Assembly: GCA_963731105.1 (NCBI GenBank)
Contig: CAVSUM010000011.1
Location: 248,001-312,000 of the forward strand
From: RPQJ01 sp963731105
GTDB taxonomy: Bacteria; Pseudomonadota; Gammaproteobacteria; Steroidobacterales; Steroidobacteraceae
DNA: 64,000 bases
Direction: 5' to 3'
Shown: positions 1 to 8,412 of the stretch, piece after piece
Layout: each line of letters opens with the position of its first letter
Numbering within the stretch: the stretch's first letter is position 1
Notes under the pieces: generated by a model
The model's database searches: none
The model's input: only the letters and a program-made list of their open reading frames with translations
Told to the model about the DNA's origin: nothing
Position numbers and translations under genes: made by a program

Positions 1-458
1 CACCGACGGTGCGCTTCAACTTTCGCGGCGTGGGCGCCAGTGCCGGCAGCTACGACGGTGGCGCGGGCGAGCTCGAGGACGCGCTTGCGGCCTGCGAGTG
101 GGCGCGGCGGCGCTGGGGCTGCGAGTCGCTGCTGCTCGCGGGATTCTCGTTCGGCGCGGCGGTCGCGCTGCAGGCGGCGGGACGCGTGCGGCCACACGCG
201 CTGGTGACGGTAGCACCACCGGTCGGGCGCATCATCGTCACGCCGGTGGCGAGGCCGCCGTGCCCGTGGCTGGTGGTGCAGGGCGACCAGGACGAACTGG
301 TGGATGCGGCTGAAGTGCGCCGCTGGGTCGATGACTTTGCGCCGCCGCCGCGCCTCGTGATGCTCGAGGGTGCGGAGCACTTCTTCCACGGCAGGCTCGC
401 TGAACTGCGTGCCGCGGTGCGCGGATTCCTGTCGGGCGAGGGGCCACTGGGGCCCTGA
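1..458 (+). CDS. alpha/beta hydrolase, 5'-truncated by the window edge
   Basis: The reading frame is open from the first bases of the window to a TGA at 456-458, so the true start lies upstream; the GTG at position 9 is probably an internal valine. The opening RFNFRGVGASAGSYDGG is the oxyanion-side signature of COG2945-type alpha/beta hydrolases. It is followed by a nucleophile-elbow sequence GFSFGAA (Ser about residue 47 of the visible part), an acid in GDQDELVD and a C-terminal His in GAEHFFHGRL, giving a complete Ser-Asp-His triad. These are small cytoplasmic esterase-like proteins of unknown substrate. The family is clear; the function is not known. Confidence 0.8.
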   Translation, partial: PTVRFNFRGVGASAGSYDGGAGELEDALAACEWARRRWGCESLLLAGFSFGAAVALQAAGRVRPHALVTVAPPVGRIIVTPVARPPCPWLVVQGDQDELVDAAEVRRWVDDFAPPPRLVMLEGAEHFFHGRLAELRAAVRGFLSGEGPLGP

Positions 459-504
459 AAACCAGGGCGGCGCGTGGCCGCCCCGGCGGGAAATCACTGC
501 AAGC

Positions 505-816
505 TCAGTTCACGAAGCCCTTGAGGTTCTTCAGGGGCATGACGCGGACCTTCTTGCTGGCCGGCTTGGCCTTGAACACCATCTTCTCGCCCGTGAACGG
601 GTTGATGCCTTCGCGCGCCTTGGTGGCGGGCTTCTTCACGACCTTCATCTTGGCGAGGCCCGGCAGCGTGAACAGGCCGTGGCTCTTCAGGCTCTTGCGG
701 ATGACGGTGTTGAGCGAATCGAAAACCCCGCTGACCTGCTTCTTCGACAGCCCGGTGTCCTTCGAGATCGTGGCGAGGATGTCGGACTTCGTCGGTGCAG
801 AACTCTTCTTGGCCAT
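505..816 (-). CDS. HU-family DNA-binding protein
   Basis: A 103-residue basic protein with the HU/IHF fold pattern: an N-terminal helical part (KSDILATISKDTGLSKKQV), then the beta-arm signature ending in GINPFTGEKMVFKAKPASKK, equivalent to the HU arm that grips the minor groove. HU proteins are dimeric nucleoid proteins that bend DNA without strong sequence preference. The start is fixed by AGGAGA seven bases upstream of the ATG. It is about ten residues longer than classical HU, with a lysine/alanine-rich N-terminus, so it may be an HU-like paralogue rather than the main HU. It is monocistronic, lying between convergent genes. Confidence 0.88.
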   Translation of the reverse strand: MAKKSSAPTKSDILATISKDTGLSKKQVSGVFDSLNTVIRKSLKSHGLFTLPGLAKMKVVKKPATKAREGINPFTGEKMVFKAKPASKKVRVMPLKNLKGFVN

Positions 817-937
817 TTAAGTCTCCTGTGGATGGATCGCGGGCCGCTGGCCCCGTTGAATCGTTGGCGCGGGGAAAATAGCACAACTCCGCACGCGGTT
901 TAAACGCTCCCGAGCCTTTTTTTTCAGGTCCGCAGCG

Positions 938-1435
938 TCATCCGGCGACGAACTCGCGCTTGAACTGCACCGAATACTTGCCCGGGCGGTCGAGCGGCGA
1001 GGCGTCGATGTCGAACACCAGGATCTCGGTGCCGCTAATGCCGACCTCGCCGATGAAATACACCGAGGTGCCTTCCGTGATGCGGCGCACCTCGAGGTTC
1101 TTCAGCTGGCCGTTCAGGTTGTAGGCGCGCGCCGTGACGGTGCCGTCGACCGGCGTGGTGCGCCCGTCCGGCTCCTTGCGCAGCAGCGAGACGTTGAGCA
1201 GCACGCGGTTGGCGCTGCGTTCGATGCCGTAGGCGCGCGCCACGGTCGGCGTCAGCTCGTCGGTGCGCACGGCGTTGTAGTGCAGCACGAAGTCGCCGAA
1301 GTCCTGGTGCGTGGGCTCGCTCGGCGTGGCGGGCCGGGCCTGCCCCGGCTCCGGTCCGCCGGAATTGCACCCGGCGATGGCGAGGACGGTACAGGCCAGG
1401 AGCCCCGAGACCAACAGCGCGGCATGGCGTCGCAT
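938..1435 (-). CDS. DUF4426 lipoprotein
   Basis: A 165-residue exported protein. Residues 1-23 form a lipoprotein signal ending in the lipobox AIAG-C, so it should be lipidated and anchored facing the periplasm. The body matches the DUF4426 pattern: HYNAVRTDELTPTVARAYG followed by IERSANRVLLNVSLL, then beta-strand-rich sequence ending in YSVQFKREF. The domain has no established function. In Pseudomonas a DUF4426 gene lies close to proC/yggT and metXW; here it follows yggU by about 85 bases on the same strand, so it may be the last gene of the yggS-proC-yggT-yggU transcript. Confidence 0.8.
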   Translation of the reverse strand: MRRHAALLVSGLLACTVLAIAGCNSGGPEPGQARPATPSEPTHQDFGDFVLHYNAVRTDELTPTVARAYGIERSANRVLLNVSLLRKEPDGRTTPVDGTVTARAYNLNGQLKNLEVRRITEGTSVYFIGEVGISGTEILVFDIDASPLDRPGKYSVQFKREFVAG

Positions 1436-1519
1436 CGTCGTTTCCCCCTGAGTTTCCCCTGCAGCAGTCGACTCTCAATATAGTCCAAGCAGCGGCGGAT
1501 TGGCGCATCGATTGCGGGC

Positions 1520-1816
1520 TCAGGCGCAGCCGACCAGTTCGCGCAGTGCAACAGGCACCGGCGGGGCGCCGCGCAATCGCAGGCGCTTGTCGCGGCCAGC
1601 GAGGCCGTGCTCGATCACGACCTGCGCGCGCGGCAGGCCGAAGGTCGCGGCGACGAACTCGACGAGTGCCGCATTCGCCTTGCCGTCCACCGGCGGTGCC
1701 TGCAGGCGCACCTTGAGTCGCTCGCCGTGCAGGCCGGCGATTGCGGTTGCGGAGGCACGCGGCTGCACCCGGACGTCGAGCACCAGGTCGGATCCGTCGC
1801 GACGTCCGGCGGGCAA
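1520..1816 (-). CDS. DUF167/YggU family protein
   Basis: A 98-residue protein with the DUF167 (YggU) signature: VRVQPRASATAIAGLHGERL followed by LQAPPVDGKANAALVEF, a basic and glycine-rich alpha/beta fold of unknown biochemical role. It sits nine bases downstream of yggT on the same strand, the standard gammaproteobacterial order yggS-proC-yggT-yggU, so cotranscription is very likely. Length is normal for the family. The family call is firm; function is unknown. Confidence 0.85.
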   Translation of the reverse strand: MPAGRRDGSDLVLDVRVQPRASATAIAGLHGERLKVRLQAPPVDGKANAALVEFVAATFGLPRAQVVIEHGLAGRDKRLRLRGAPPVPVALRELVGCA

Positions 1817-1825
1817 GCGCGTGCC

Positions 1826-2350
1826 TCAGCGCAGCAGCATCTGCAGCGCCTGCAGGCCGACCAGGACGAAGAACGCCGAGAAGTCGAGGCCGCCGAGCGG
1901 CGGAAGGACGCGCCGCAGCGGTGCGAGCAGCGGCTCGCACAGGCGCCCGATCAGCCGCGCCACCGGCGTGGGATTGCCGGGTGCGACCCAGCTCAACAGC
2001 ACGTACGCCAGCACCGCGAAAAAATAGAACTGCAGCACCGTGCTCGCGAGGTCGCGCAGGGCGGCCACGAGCAGTGGGCCCGGTGCCAGCCCGAGACCCG
2101 CCACGAGGTGTATCACGGCGGTCTTGGCGAGTTGCACCAGCAGCAGGGCCGCGAGCGACGCCACATCGACGCGACCCGCCGGCGGCAACAGCTTGCGCAG
2201 CGGCAACACCACGGGGCTGGTGAACTGCAGCACCGCCTGGCCGAGCGGGCTGCGGAAATCCGCGCGCACCAGCGGCATCAGCACCCTGAGCAGGAATGCC
2301 ACCTCCACCAGGGTGAGCAAGGTATCGAGGATGAAGATCAGGGCTGCCAT
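1826..2350 (-). CDS. YggT family integral membrane protein
   Basis: A 174-residue hydrophobic protein made of two YggT repeats. Each has two membrane segments separated by a loop with the family-typical pattern (FLLRVLMPLVRADFRSPLGQ in the first, SWVAPGNPTPVARLIGRL in the second). YggT proteins are inner-membrane proteins linked in some bacteria to osmotic or ion homeostasis and in others (YlmG) to cell division; none of these roles can be assigned here. It lies four bases downstream of proC and nine upstream of yggU, clearly within one operon. Confidence 0.87.
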   Translation of the reverse strand: MAALIFILDTLLTLVEVAFLLRVLMPLVRADFRSPLGQAVLQFTSPVVLPLRKLLPPAGRVDVASLAALLLVQLAKTAVIHLVAGLGLAPGPLLVAALRDLASTVLQFYFFAVLAYVLLSWVAPGNPTPVARLIGRLCEPLLAPLRRVLPPLGGLDFSAFFVLVGLQALQMLLR

Positions 2351-2354
2351 TGCA

Positions 2355-3185
2355 TCACTTGCTGCCGGGTTGGCCGCCGAACTGGTCCGCGAGCTCCGCC
2401 GAGCGCCGCGCGGCGGCGGTCACCGCGGCAGTGAAAATACCACGCAGGTCCGCCTGCTCCAGCACCGCGAGCGCCGCCGCCGTCGTGCCGCCCTTCGAGG
2501 TGACCTGCTCGCGCAGCGTCGCCGGCGGCACGTCGCCCTCGGCCGCCATCCGCCCGGCGCCGAGCGCGGTATGGACCGCCAGCTGCCGGGCAGTCGCGCG
2601 TGGCAGGCCGAGCGACACGCCGGCGTCCTCGAGCGCCTCGATCAGCAGGAAGAAGTACGCCGGCCCGCTGCCGGACAGCGCCGTGACCACGTCGAGCAGC
2701 GCCTCGTCCTCGAGCCACACCAGCGGGCCGACGGCCGTCAGCACGCTCTCCACCGCGACGCGTTCGGCGGGCCCGACCAGCGCGCCGGCACAGGCGCCGG
2801 TGATGCCTGCGCCGATCAGCGCCGGGCGGTTGGGCATGGTGCGCACCAGCGGCACGCCGGGGCCGAGCCAGGCCCCAAGGTTCGCGAGACGGATGCCGGC
2901 CGCGATCGACACCACGATCGGCCGCCGGGCGGCGATCTCGCCCGCAATCGTGCGCGCCGCGGCAGCCATGTCCTGCGGCTTGACGGCCAGCACCACGAGG
3001 TCGGCATCGCGCACGGCTTGCAGGTTGTCCAGGCTGGTGCGCACGCCGAAGCGGTCACCCAGCCGCTCGAGCTGCGCCGGCACGGGATCGGCCACCGCGA
3101 TGTCGCCGGGCGCCAGGCCCCGGGCGACCAGTCCGCCCACCAGGCTGGTGCTCATGTGTCCGCCGCCGATGAACGCAATGCGCAT
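2355..3185 (-). CDS. proC: pyrroline-5-carboxylate reductase
   Basis: ProC reduces 1-pyrroline-5-carboxylate to L-proline with NAD(P)H, the last step of proline synthesis in the cytoplasm. The chosen ATG at 3185 gives 276 residues starting MRIAFIGGGHMSTSLVGG, which carries the Rossmann GxGxM nucleotide-binding loop exactly where the family has it. The frame stays open further upstream, but those residues are non-homologous and would overlap yggS. The C-terminal half has the conserved ALSGSGPAYFFLLIEAL motif and the TSKGGTTAAAL segment that form the dimer and substrate site. Gaps of 17 bases to yggS and 4 bases to yggT indicate an operon. Confidence 0.95.
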   Translation of the reverse strand: MRIAFIGGGHMSTSLVGGLVARGLAPGDIAVADPVPAQLERLGDRFGVRTSLDNLQAVRDADLVVLAVKPQDMAAAARTIAGEIAARRPIVVSIAAGIRLANLGAWLGPGVPLVRTMPNRPALIGAGITGACAGALVGPAERVAVESVLTAVGPLVWLEDEALLDVVTALSGSGPAYFFLLIEALEDAGVSLGLPRATARQLAVHTALGAGRMAAEGDVPPATLREQVTSKGGTTAAALAVLEQADLRGIFTAAVTAAARRSAELADQFGGQPGSK

Positions 3186-3202
3186 CGATCGCTTCCCTCC
3201 GT

Positions 3203-3898
3203 TCAGTCGCGCGGACCGAAGACCGCCGTGCCAATCCGCACCAGGGTCGCGCCTTCCAGCACCGCGGCCTCGAGGTCGGCGCTCATGCCCATCGACAGGG
3301 TGTCGAGGGCGTGGCCGCGGCGGTTCAAGTCCTCGAGCAGGGCGCGCAGCCGGCCGAACGGCGCGCGCTGCTGGACCTCGTCGTCGACCGGCGGCGGCAG
3401 GCACATGAGGCCGCGCAGCCGCAGTCGCGGCAGTCCGGCCACGAACTCCGCCAGCCGCGGCAGGTCTGCCGGCTCGACCCCGCCCTTGCCGGGCTCGTCG
3501 CCCAGCCGCACCTGCAGCAACACCTCGAGCGGCGGTGCCTGGTGCGGGCGCTGGGCGTCGAGGCGGGTGGCGATCCGCTCGCGGTCGACCGTGTGCACCC
3601 ACTGGAAGTGTTCGGCCACCTCGCGGGTCTTGTTCCCCTGCAACTGGCCGATGAAATGCCAGGTGAGTGGCCGCCCGCGCAGGGCCTCGATCTTGGCCAC
3701 GCCCTCGCGTACGTAGTTCTCGCCGAACTCCTGCTGGCCGGCGTCGGCCGCCGCGGCGACCGCCTCGACGGGCTGCTGCTTGCTCACCGCCAGCAGCCGC
3801 ACGGCGGCCGGGTCGCGCCCGGCGCGGCGGGCCGCCGCCTCGATCCGCGCCAGCACGGCCTGGAGCCTCTCGGGCGAGAACTGCGGAGCGGTTAACAT
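3203..3898 (-). CDS. yggS: YggS-family pyridoxal-phosphate homeostasis protein
   Basis: A 231-residue single-domain alanine-racemase-fold protein. It carries the PLP-binding lysine in LLAVSKQQPVEAV (about residue 40), the NYVREG motif and the C-terminal phosphate-binding segment SMGMSADLEAAVLEGATLVR. YggS (PLPBP/PipY) binds PLP without known catalytic activity and buffers PLP levels, affecting amino-acid metabolism. It is the first gene of the minus-strand yggS-proC-yggT-yggU operon and is divergent from pilT, an arrangement conserved in Pseudomonas. The 88-base divergent gap contains a possible -10 (TATACT) for the pilT side. Confidence 0.93.
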   Translation of the reverse strand: MLTAPQFSPERLQAVLARIEAAARRAGRDPAAVRLLAVSKQQPVEAVAAAADAGQQEFGENYVREGVAKIEALRGRPLTWHFIGQLQGNKTREVAEHFQWVHTVDRERIATRLDAQRPHQAPPLEVLLQVRLGDEPGKGGVEPADLPRLAEFVAGLPRLRLRGLMCLPPPVDDEVQQRAPFGRLRALLEDLNRRGHALDTLSMGMSADLEAAVLEGATLVRIGTAVFGPRD

Positions 3899-3986
3899 AT
3901 TGGGGTCCGAGGCCCTGATCTATACTGCGGTGGCCTGCGTGATCCGTCCGGCCTCGGATGCGGCTCGCGGGCTAGAGGGACATTCG

Positions 3987-5027
3987 ATGGCCGTCGACAT
4001 CGCCCAGCTGCTCGCATTTGCCGTCAAGAACAAGGCCTCCGACCTGCACCTGTCGTCGGGCGTGCCGCCCATGATCCGCGTCGACGGCGACATGAAGCGG
4101 ATCAACATGCCACCGCTGACGCACAAGGAAGTGCACAGCATGGTGTACGACATCATGAATGACAAGCAACGGAAGGCGTACGAAGAGTTCTACGAGACGG
4201 ACTTTTCGTTCGAGATTCCGAAGCTGGCGCGCTTCCGCGTCAACGCGTTCAACCAGAACCGCGGCGCCGCGGCCGTGTTCCGCAACATCCCCTCGGTGGT
4301 GCTGTCGCTCGACGACCTGAACGCGCCGAAGATCTTCAAGGACATCTCCATGCAGCCGCGCGGCCTGGTGCTCGTCACCGGGCCGACCGGGTCGGGCAAG
4401 TCCACGACCCTCGCGGCCATGATCAACTACGTCAACGACAACCGCCCCGACCACATCATCACCATCGAGGACCCGATCGAGTTCGTGCACGAGTCGAAGC
4501 GCTGCCTGATCAACCAGCGCGAGGTGCACCGCGACACGCTCGGCTTCAGCGAGGCGCTGCGCTCGGCGCTGCGCGAGGATCCCGACGTGATCCTGGTGGG
4601 CGAGATGCGCGACCTCGAGACCATCCGCCTCGCGCTGACCGGCGCCGAGACCGGCCACCTGGTGTTCGGCACCCTGCACACCAGTTCGGCGGCCAAGACC
4701 ATCGACCGCATCGTGGACGTGTTCCCGGCGGCGGAAAAGGAGATGGTGCGCGCGATGCTGTCGGAGTCGCTGCGCGCGGTGATCTCGCAGACACTGCTGA
4801 AGCGCATCGGCGGCGGGCGCATCGCCGCCCACGAAATCATGATCGGCACCCCGGCCATCCGCAACCTGATCCGCGAAGGCAAGATCGCGCAGATGTACTC
4901 GGCGATCCAGACCGGCCAGCAGGCCGGCATGCAGACGCTCGACCAGTGCCTGAAGGAACTGCTGCAGAAGGGCCTGATCACCAAGGAAGAGGCGCGCTTC
5001 CGCGCGCAGAACAAGGAGGATTTCTGA
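3987..5027 (+). CDS. pilT: type IV pilus retraction ATPase PilT
   Basis: PilT is the hexameric cytoplasmic motor that depolymerises type IV pili, powering twitching motility, DNA uptake and surface sensing. The ATG at 3987 gives 346 residues starting MAVDIAQLLAFAVKNKASDLH, the canonical PilT N-terminus. Visible motifs are Walker A GPTGSGKSTT, the Asp box (ITIEDPIEFVH), Walker B (DPDVILVGEMRDLETI), the His box (TGHLVFGTLHTSSA) and the PilT-specific C-terminal AIRNLIREGKIAQM segment. It is divergent from yggS and followed after 47 bases by pilU and a third homologue, all on the plus strand. Confidence 0.97.
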   Translation: MAVDIAQLLAFAVKNKASDLHLSSGVPPMIRVDGDMKRINMPPLTHKEVHSMVYDIMNDKQRKAYEEFYETDFSFEIPKLARFRVNAFNQNRGAAAVFRNIPSVVLSLDDLNAPKIFKDISMQPRGLVLVTGPTGSGKSTTLAAMINYVNDNRPDHIITIEDPIEFVHESKRCLINQREVHRDTLGFSEALRSALREDPDVILVGEMRDLETIRLALTGAETGHLVFGTLHTSSAAKTIDRIVDVFPAAEKEMVRAMLSESLRAVISQTLLKRIGGGRIAAHEIMIGTPAIRNLIREGKIAQMYSAIQTGQQAGMQTLDQCLKELLQKGLITKEEARFRAQNKEDF

Positions 5028-5074
5028 TCGCAGCCTGACCGCGGGTCGCGCGGGCCGGTTGCCCAGGGAGCACC

Positions 5075-6220
5075 ATGGAACGAGAACAGGGCATCAAGCT
5101 CATGCAGGACCTCCTGCGCCGCATGGTCGAGCGCAAGGGGTCGGACCTCTTCATCACCGCGGGATTCCCGCCGGCGATCAAGGTGGACGGCGAGATCAAG
5201 CCGCAGACCAACCAGCCGCTCACGCCCGAGCAGTCGCAGCTGCTGGTGCGCGCGATCATGAGCGACCGCCAGACCAAGGAGTTCGACGCCACCAAGGAGT
5301 GCAACTTCGCGATCGCTCCGCCGGGCATCGGCCGCTTCCGCGTCTCGGCGTTCGTGCAGATGGGCCTCACCGGCGCGGTGCTGCGCACCATCAACGTCAA
5401 GGTGCCCACCATCGACGAGCTGGAGCTGCCGCCGATCCTCAAGGAGATCGTGCTGTCGAAGCGCGGCCTGTGCATCCTGGTGGGCGCCACCGGCTCGGGC
5501 AAGTCGACCTCGCTCGCCGCGATGCTCGACTACCGCAACGAGAAGACCCGCGGCCACATCATCACGATCGAGGACCCGATCGAGTACGTCCATACCCACC
5601 GCAACTGCGTCGTGACGCAGCGCGAGGTGGGCGTGGACACCGACAGCTGGCAGATGGCGCTCAAGAACACCCTGCGCCAGGCGCCCGACGTGATCCTGAT
5701 CGGCGAGATCCGTGACCGCGAGACCATGGAGTACGGCATCCAGTTCGCGGAGACCGGCCACCTGGTGCTCGCCACGCTGCACGCCAACAGCGCCAACCAG
5801 GCGATGGACCGCATCATCAACTTCTTCCCGGAGGACCGGCGCGAGCAGCTGCTGATGGACCTGTCGCTCAACATCCGCGCCATGATCGCGCAGCGCCTGA
5901 TCCCGCGCGAGGCCGGCAAGGGCCGCATTGCCGCGATGGAAGTGATGCTCAACACGCCGCTGATCGCCGACCTGATCTTCCGCGGCGAGGTGAGCGCCAT
6001 CAAGGAGATCATGGCCAAGTCGAACCGGCTCGGCATGAAGACCTTCGACCAGGCGCTGTTCGAGCAGTTCGAGGCGGGCGTGATCTCCTACGAGGAAGCG
6101 CTGCGCAACGCCGACTCGAAGAACGAGATCCGGCTGCGCATCAAGCTCGAGAGCAAGCGCGCCGACAAGGCGCACCTCGTCGAATCCGGCGCGCTCAAGA
6201 TCCTCGAGGAAGAGGAATAG
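5075..6220 (+). CDS. pilU: PilT/PilU-type retraction ATPase PilU
   Basis: A 381-residue secretion/pilus ATPase. The N-terminus (LLRRMVERKGSDLFITAG) is the PilU form rather than PilT. The catalytic core has Walker A GATGSGKSTS, IEDPIEYVH, Walker B DVILIGEIRDRETMEY and the His box TGHLVLATLHANSANQA. A charged C-terminal tail ending KILEEEE is also typical of PilU. PilU works with PilT to increase retraction force. It follows pilT by 47 bases and precedes a second PilU-like gene by only 7 bases, so translation of the two PilU genes is probably coupled. Confidence 0.93.
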   Translation: MEREQGIKLMQDLLRRMVERKGSDLFITAGFPPAIKVDGEIKPQTNQPLTPEQSQLLVRAIMSDRQTKEFDATKECNFAIAPPGIGRFRVSAFVQMGLTGAVLRTINVKVPTIDELELPPILKEIVLSKRGLCILVGATGSGKSTSLAAMLDYRNEKTRGHIITIEDPIEYVHTHRNCVVTQREVGVDTDSWQMALKNTLRQAPDVILIGEIRDRETMEYGIQFAETGHLVLATLHANSANQAMDRIINFFPEDRREQLLMDLSLNIRAMIAQRLIPREAGKGRIAAMEVMLNTPLIADLIFRGEVSAIKEIMAKSNRLGMKTFDQALFEQFEAGVISYEEALRNADSKNEIRLRIKLESKRADKAHLVESGALKILEEEE

Positions 6221-6227
6221 GCCCACC

Positions 6228-7376
6228 ATGTCCGCTACCGACACCGAAGGCACCAGCCCGGAGGGCGAGCAGGCGCTGAGCGACTCGACGACCGGCGCGG
6301 GCACGGCGCGCAACTTCGTGCTCAACACGCGCCCGCTGTTCAAGCTGATGGTGGAGAAGAAGGCCTCGGACCTGTTCTTCTCCTCGCACGCCCCGATCAA
6401 GATCAAGATCGAGGGCCAGATCATCCCGGTCAACCGCCAGGTGCTCAGCCCCGAGCAGGTGCAGCAGGCGGCCTACGGCCTGATGAACCAGGAGCAGATC
6501 GACTACTTCCAGCAGGAGCTGGAGATCGATTTCGCGATCTCCGAGCCCGGCCTCGGCCGCTTCCGCGTCGCGGTGTTCCACCAGCGCGGCAACCCGGCCA
6601 TGGTGCTGCGCTACATCACCGCCGACCTGCCCAAGCTCGACGAGCTGGGCCTGCCCGAGATCATGAAGGACCTGGTCATGATCAAGCGCGGCCTGGTGCT
6701 GATGGTCGGCGCCACCGGCTCGGGCAAGTCCACCTCGCTCGCGGCGATGATCAACTACCGCAACGAGCAGTCCTCGGACCACATCCTCACGGTCGAGGAC
6801 CCGATCGAGTTCCTGCACACCAACAAGAAGTCGATCGTCAACCAGCGCGAGGTGGGCCTCGACACCAAGTCGTTCCACCGCGCGCTGCGCAGCGCGATGC
6901 GGGCGGCGCCCGACGTGATCCTGATCGGCGAGATCCGCGACCGCGAGTCGATGGAGTACGCGATCACCTTCGCCGGCACCGGCCAGCTGTGCCTCGCGAC
7001 CCTGCACGCGAACAACGCGGCCGAGACCCTCGACCGCATCATCAACATGTTCCCGCAGGACCAGCACACGCAGATCTTCCTCGACCTGTCGCAGTACCTG
7101 AAGGCGATCCTGTCGCAGCGCCTGGTGATGGGCAAGGAGGGCAAGCGCTGCGCGGCGATCGAGGTGCTGCTCAACACCCCGCACGTGCAGGAACTCGTCA
7201 AGAAGGGCGACGTCACGGGCGTGAAGGAGGCGCTGACCCGCAGCGCCGAGAAGGGCATGCAGAGCTTCGACGTCGCGCTCTACCAGCTGTACCTGCAGGG
7301 CAAGGTCACGCTCGAGGAGGCGCTGCAGAACGCGGATTCGCGCACCAACCTCGAGGCAAAGATCAATTTCGGCTGA
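6228..7376 (+). CDS. second PilU-like retraction ATPase
   Basis: A 382-residue homologue of the two preceding genes. A low-complexity Ser/Thr/Gly-rich leader of about 30 residues precedes the family core (LFKLMVEKKASDLFFSSHAP). The core keeps Walker A GATGSGKSTS, VEDPIEFLH, Walker B DVILIGEIRDRESMEY and the His box TGQLCLATLHANNAAET, so it should be an active ATPase. It is closer to PilU than PilT (GEIRDRE rather than GEMRDLE; similar C-terminal NADSRTN segment). A third retraction ATPase immediately behind pilT-pilU, seven bases after pilU, is more than the usual pair. It is probably a tandem duplication of pilU with diverged regulation or partner choice; no direct evidence of role. Confidence 0.88.
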   Translation: MSATDTEGTSPEGEQALSDSTTGAGTARNFVLNTRPLFKLMVEKKASDLFFSSHAPIKIKIEGQIIPVNRQVLSPEQVQQAAYGLMNQEQIDYFQQELEIDFAISEPGLGRFRVAVFHQRGNPAMVLRYITADLPKLDELGLPEIMKDLVMIKRGLVLMVGATGSGKSTSLAAMINYRNEQSSDHILTVEDPIEFLHTNKKSIVNQREVGLDTKSFHRALRSAMRAAPDVILIGEIRDRESMEYAITFAGTGQLCLATLHANNAAETLDRIINMFPQDQHTQIFLDLSQYLKAILSQRLVMGKEGKRCAAIEVLLNTPHVQELVKKGDVTGVKEALTRSAEKGMQSFDVALYQLYLQGKVTLEEALQNADSRTNLEAKINFG

Positions 7377-7408
7377 GGCGGCTTACGGCTGCAGGCGACG
7401 GTGACCTG

Positions 7409-7477
7409 GCGGGGAATCGGGTGTTCTCCCTGCTCGCGAAGAAAACATGCTCGCCGGGAGAACACCCGATTCCCCGC
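7409..7477. repeat. perfect inverted repeat (22-bp arms, 25-base loop)
   Basis: Bases 7409-7430 are the exact reverse complement of 7456-7477; the loop is 7431-7455. It starts 32 bases after the stop of the third PilT-like gene. It has no T-run on either side, so it is not a standard rho-independent terminator, although it could act as a processing or barrier hairpin for the pil transcript. Both arms carry a GGGGAA/TTCCCC end. Confidence 0.9.
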
Positions 7478-7495
7478 TCGAGACGCGGCGCCTGA

Positions 7496-7573
7496 GCGTC
7501 CTGAAAATGGGGACATTCTCCGATTTTCGGTGGCGTCGCCGAAAATCGGAGAATGTCCCCATTTTCAGGACGC
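7496..7573. repeat. perfect inverted repeat (35-bp arms, 8-base loop)
   Basis: Bases 7496-7530 are the exact reverse complement of 7539-7573, with an 8-base loop. The arms contain GGGGACATTCTCCGATTTTC. The GGGGAC core is shared with the hairpin at the 3' end of tyrS (46280-46338). It resembles REP-type palindromes associated with RAYT transposases; that link is inference, because no transposase is in the window. Confidence 0.92.
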
Positions 7574-7608
7574 ACGGCGCACGTAACGCCCACCGGACCT
7601 CGCCGCGC

Positions 7609-8146
7609 CTACTCCTCTGGCAGCGTCGTCTGCGGACGCGAACCTCCCCGTCGACGCACCGGCGCCGGTCGCTGACCGTCGTCGCGAACGGACGGCACCG
7701 CATCTGATTCCTCGGTCGCACCCGCCGGCGGCAACCGCACCGGCTGGCTCGAGTCCTCCGTCGGCACGACCTGCGGCGGCGGCCGCCGCTCGCCCGTGCG
7801 TGGCACGCGGCCTGGCACCGGCCGCACGTCCGTCCGATCCGTCATCGTGACGATCGTGATCGCCCCCGGGCGGCCGCTGCCCCGGCCGACCGTGTCGGTG
7901 GTCGTCCCGATCATCCCTCACCACGATGAACGAGGGCGGATAACCCACTGGCCCGTACTGGTATGGGTACCACCAGTAATACCCCGGCCGTGGCGCTCCG
8001 TACGGGCGGCTGTACCCCTGCCCGTAATAGCCACCCAGCGGGTTCTCGTAATAAGGAGCCGGCGCCGTGACACAGCCCGCGAGCACGAGCGCGCCGAACA
8101 CCAGCCCAACCCGGCCGACAGCAATGCATCCCAACCCAAGGCGCAT
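7609..8146 (-). pseudogene. Tyr/Gly-rich lipoprotein, frame-disrupted
   Basis: The 5' part starts at ATG 8146 and encodes a lipoprotein signal with lipobox LVLAG-C, then a Tyr/Gly/Pro-rich stretch (YYWWYPYQYGPVGYPPSF) ending in a charged Asp/His/Arg run. That frame loses coding character near 7880-7914. A second frame then continues with good codon bias to a stop at 7609, encoding a Pro/Arg-rich tail ending RPQTTLPEE. The total of 538 bases is one more than a multiple of three, as expected for one inserted base. This is either an assembly indel or a recent frameshift. No family recognised; probably an outer-membrane lipoprotein. Confidence 0.55.
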
Positions 8147-8412
8147 GAACAGTTCTCCGCGGACCAACCGGGCCGCCCTCCTGCCGAGCACTCACACACT
8201 CAACGCACGCGATCGCTCGGGGTTGACCGCTGCCGTGTGGGGGCGGGCTCAAAGGTGATCAATCGTCGGGCGAAACTGCGGGAACGTCCCCCCGCTGCAC
8301 ACTCGGCACCACGATCGCCGTCCGTCGCGCTACGCTGCACCCGGACCCAAACATCGACGGTGTCCACGACCGCTCATGAAGCTCGCAGTGAGATATTGCC
8401 GTCGTATTCCTG

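Noticed and set aside
912..930. T-run after CGCTCCCGAGCC as a terminator
   Set aside because: The stem would be only four base pairs, and on the plus strand no gene ends just before it. The minus-strand gene ending at 938 would see an A-run.
3900..3926. TTGGGG...TATACT as a pilT promoter
   Set aside because: The -10 is good, but spacing is 15 bases and the -35 weak. Not listed as a feature.
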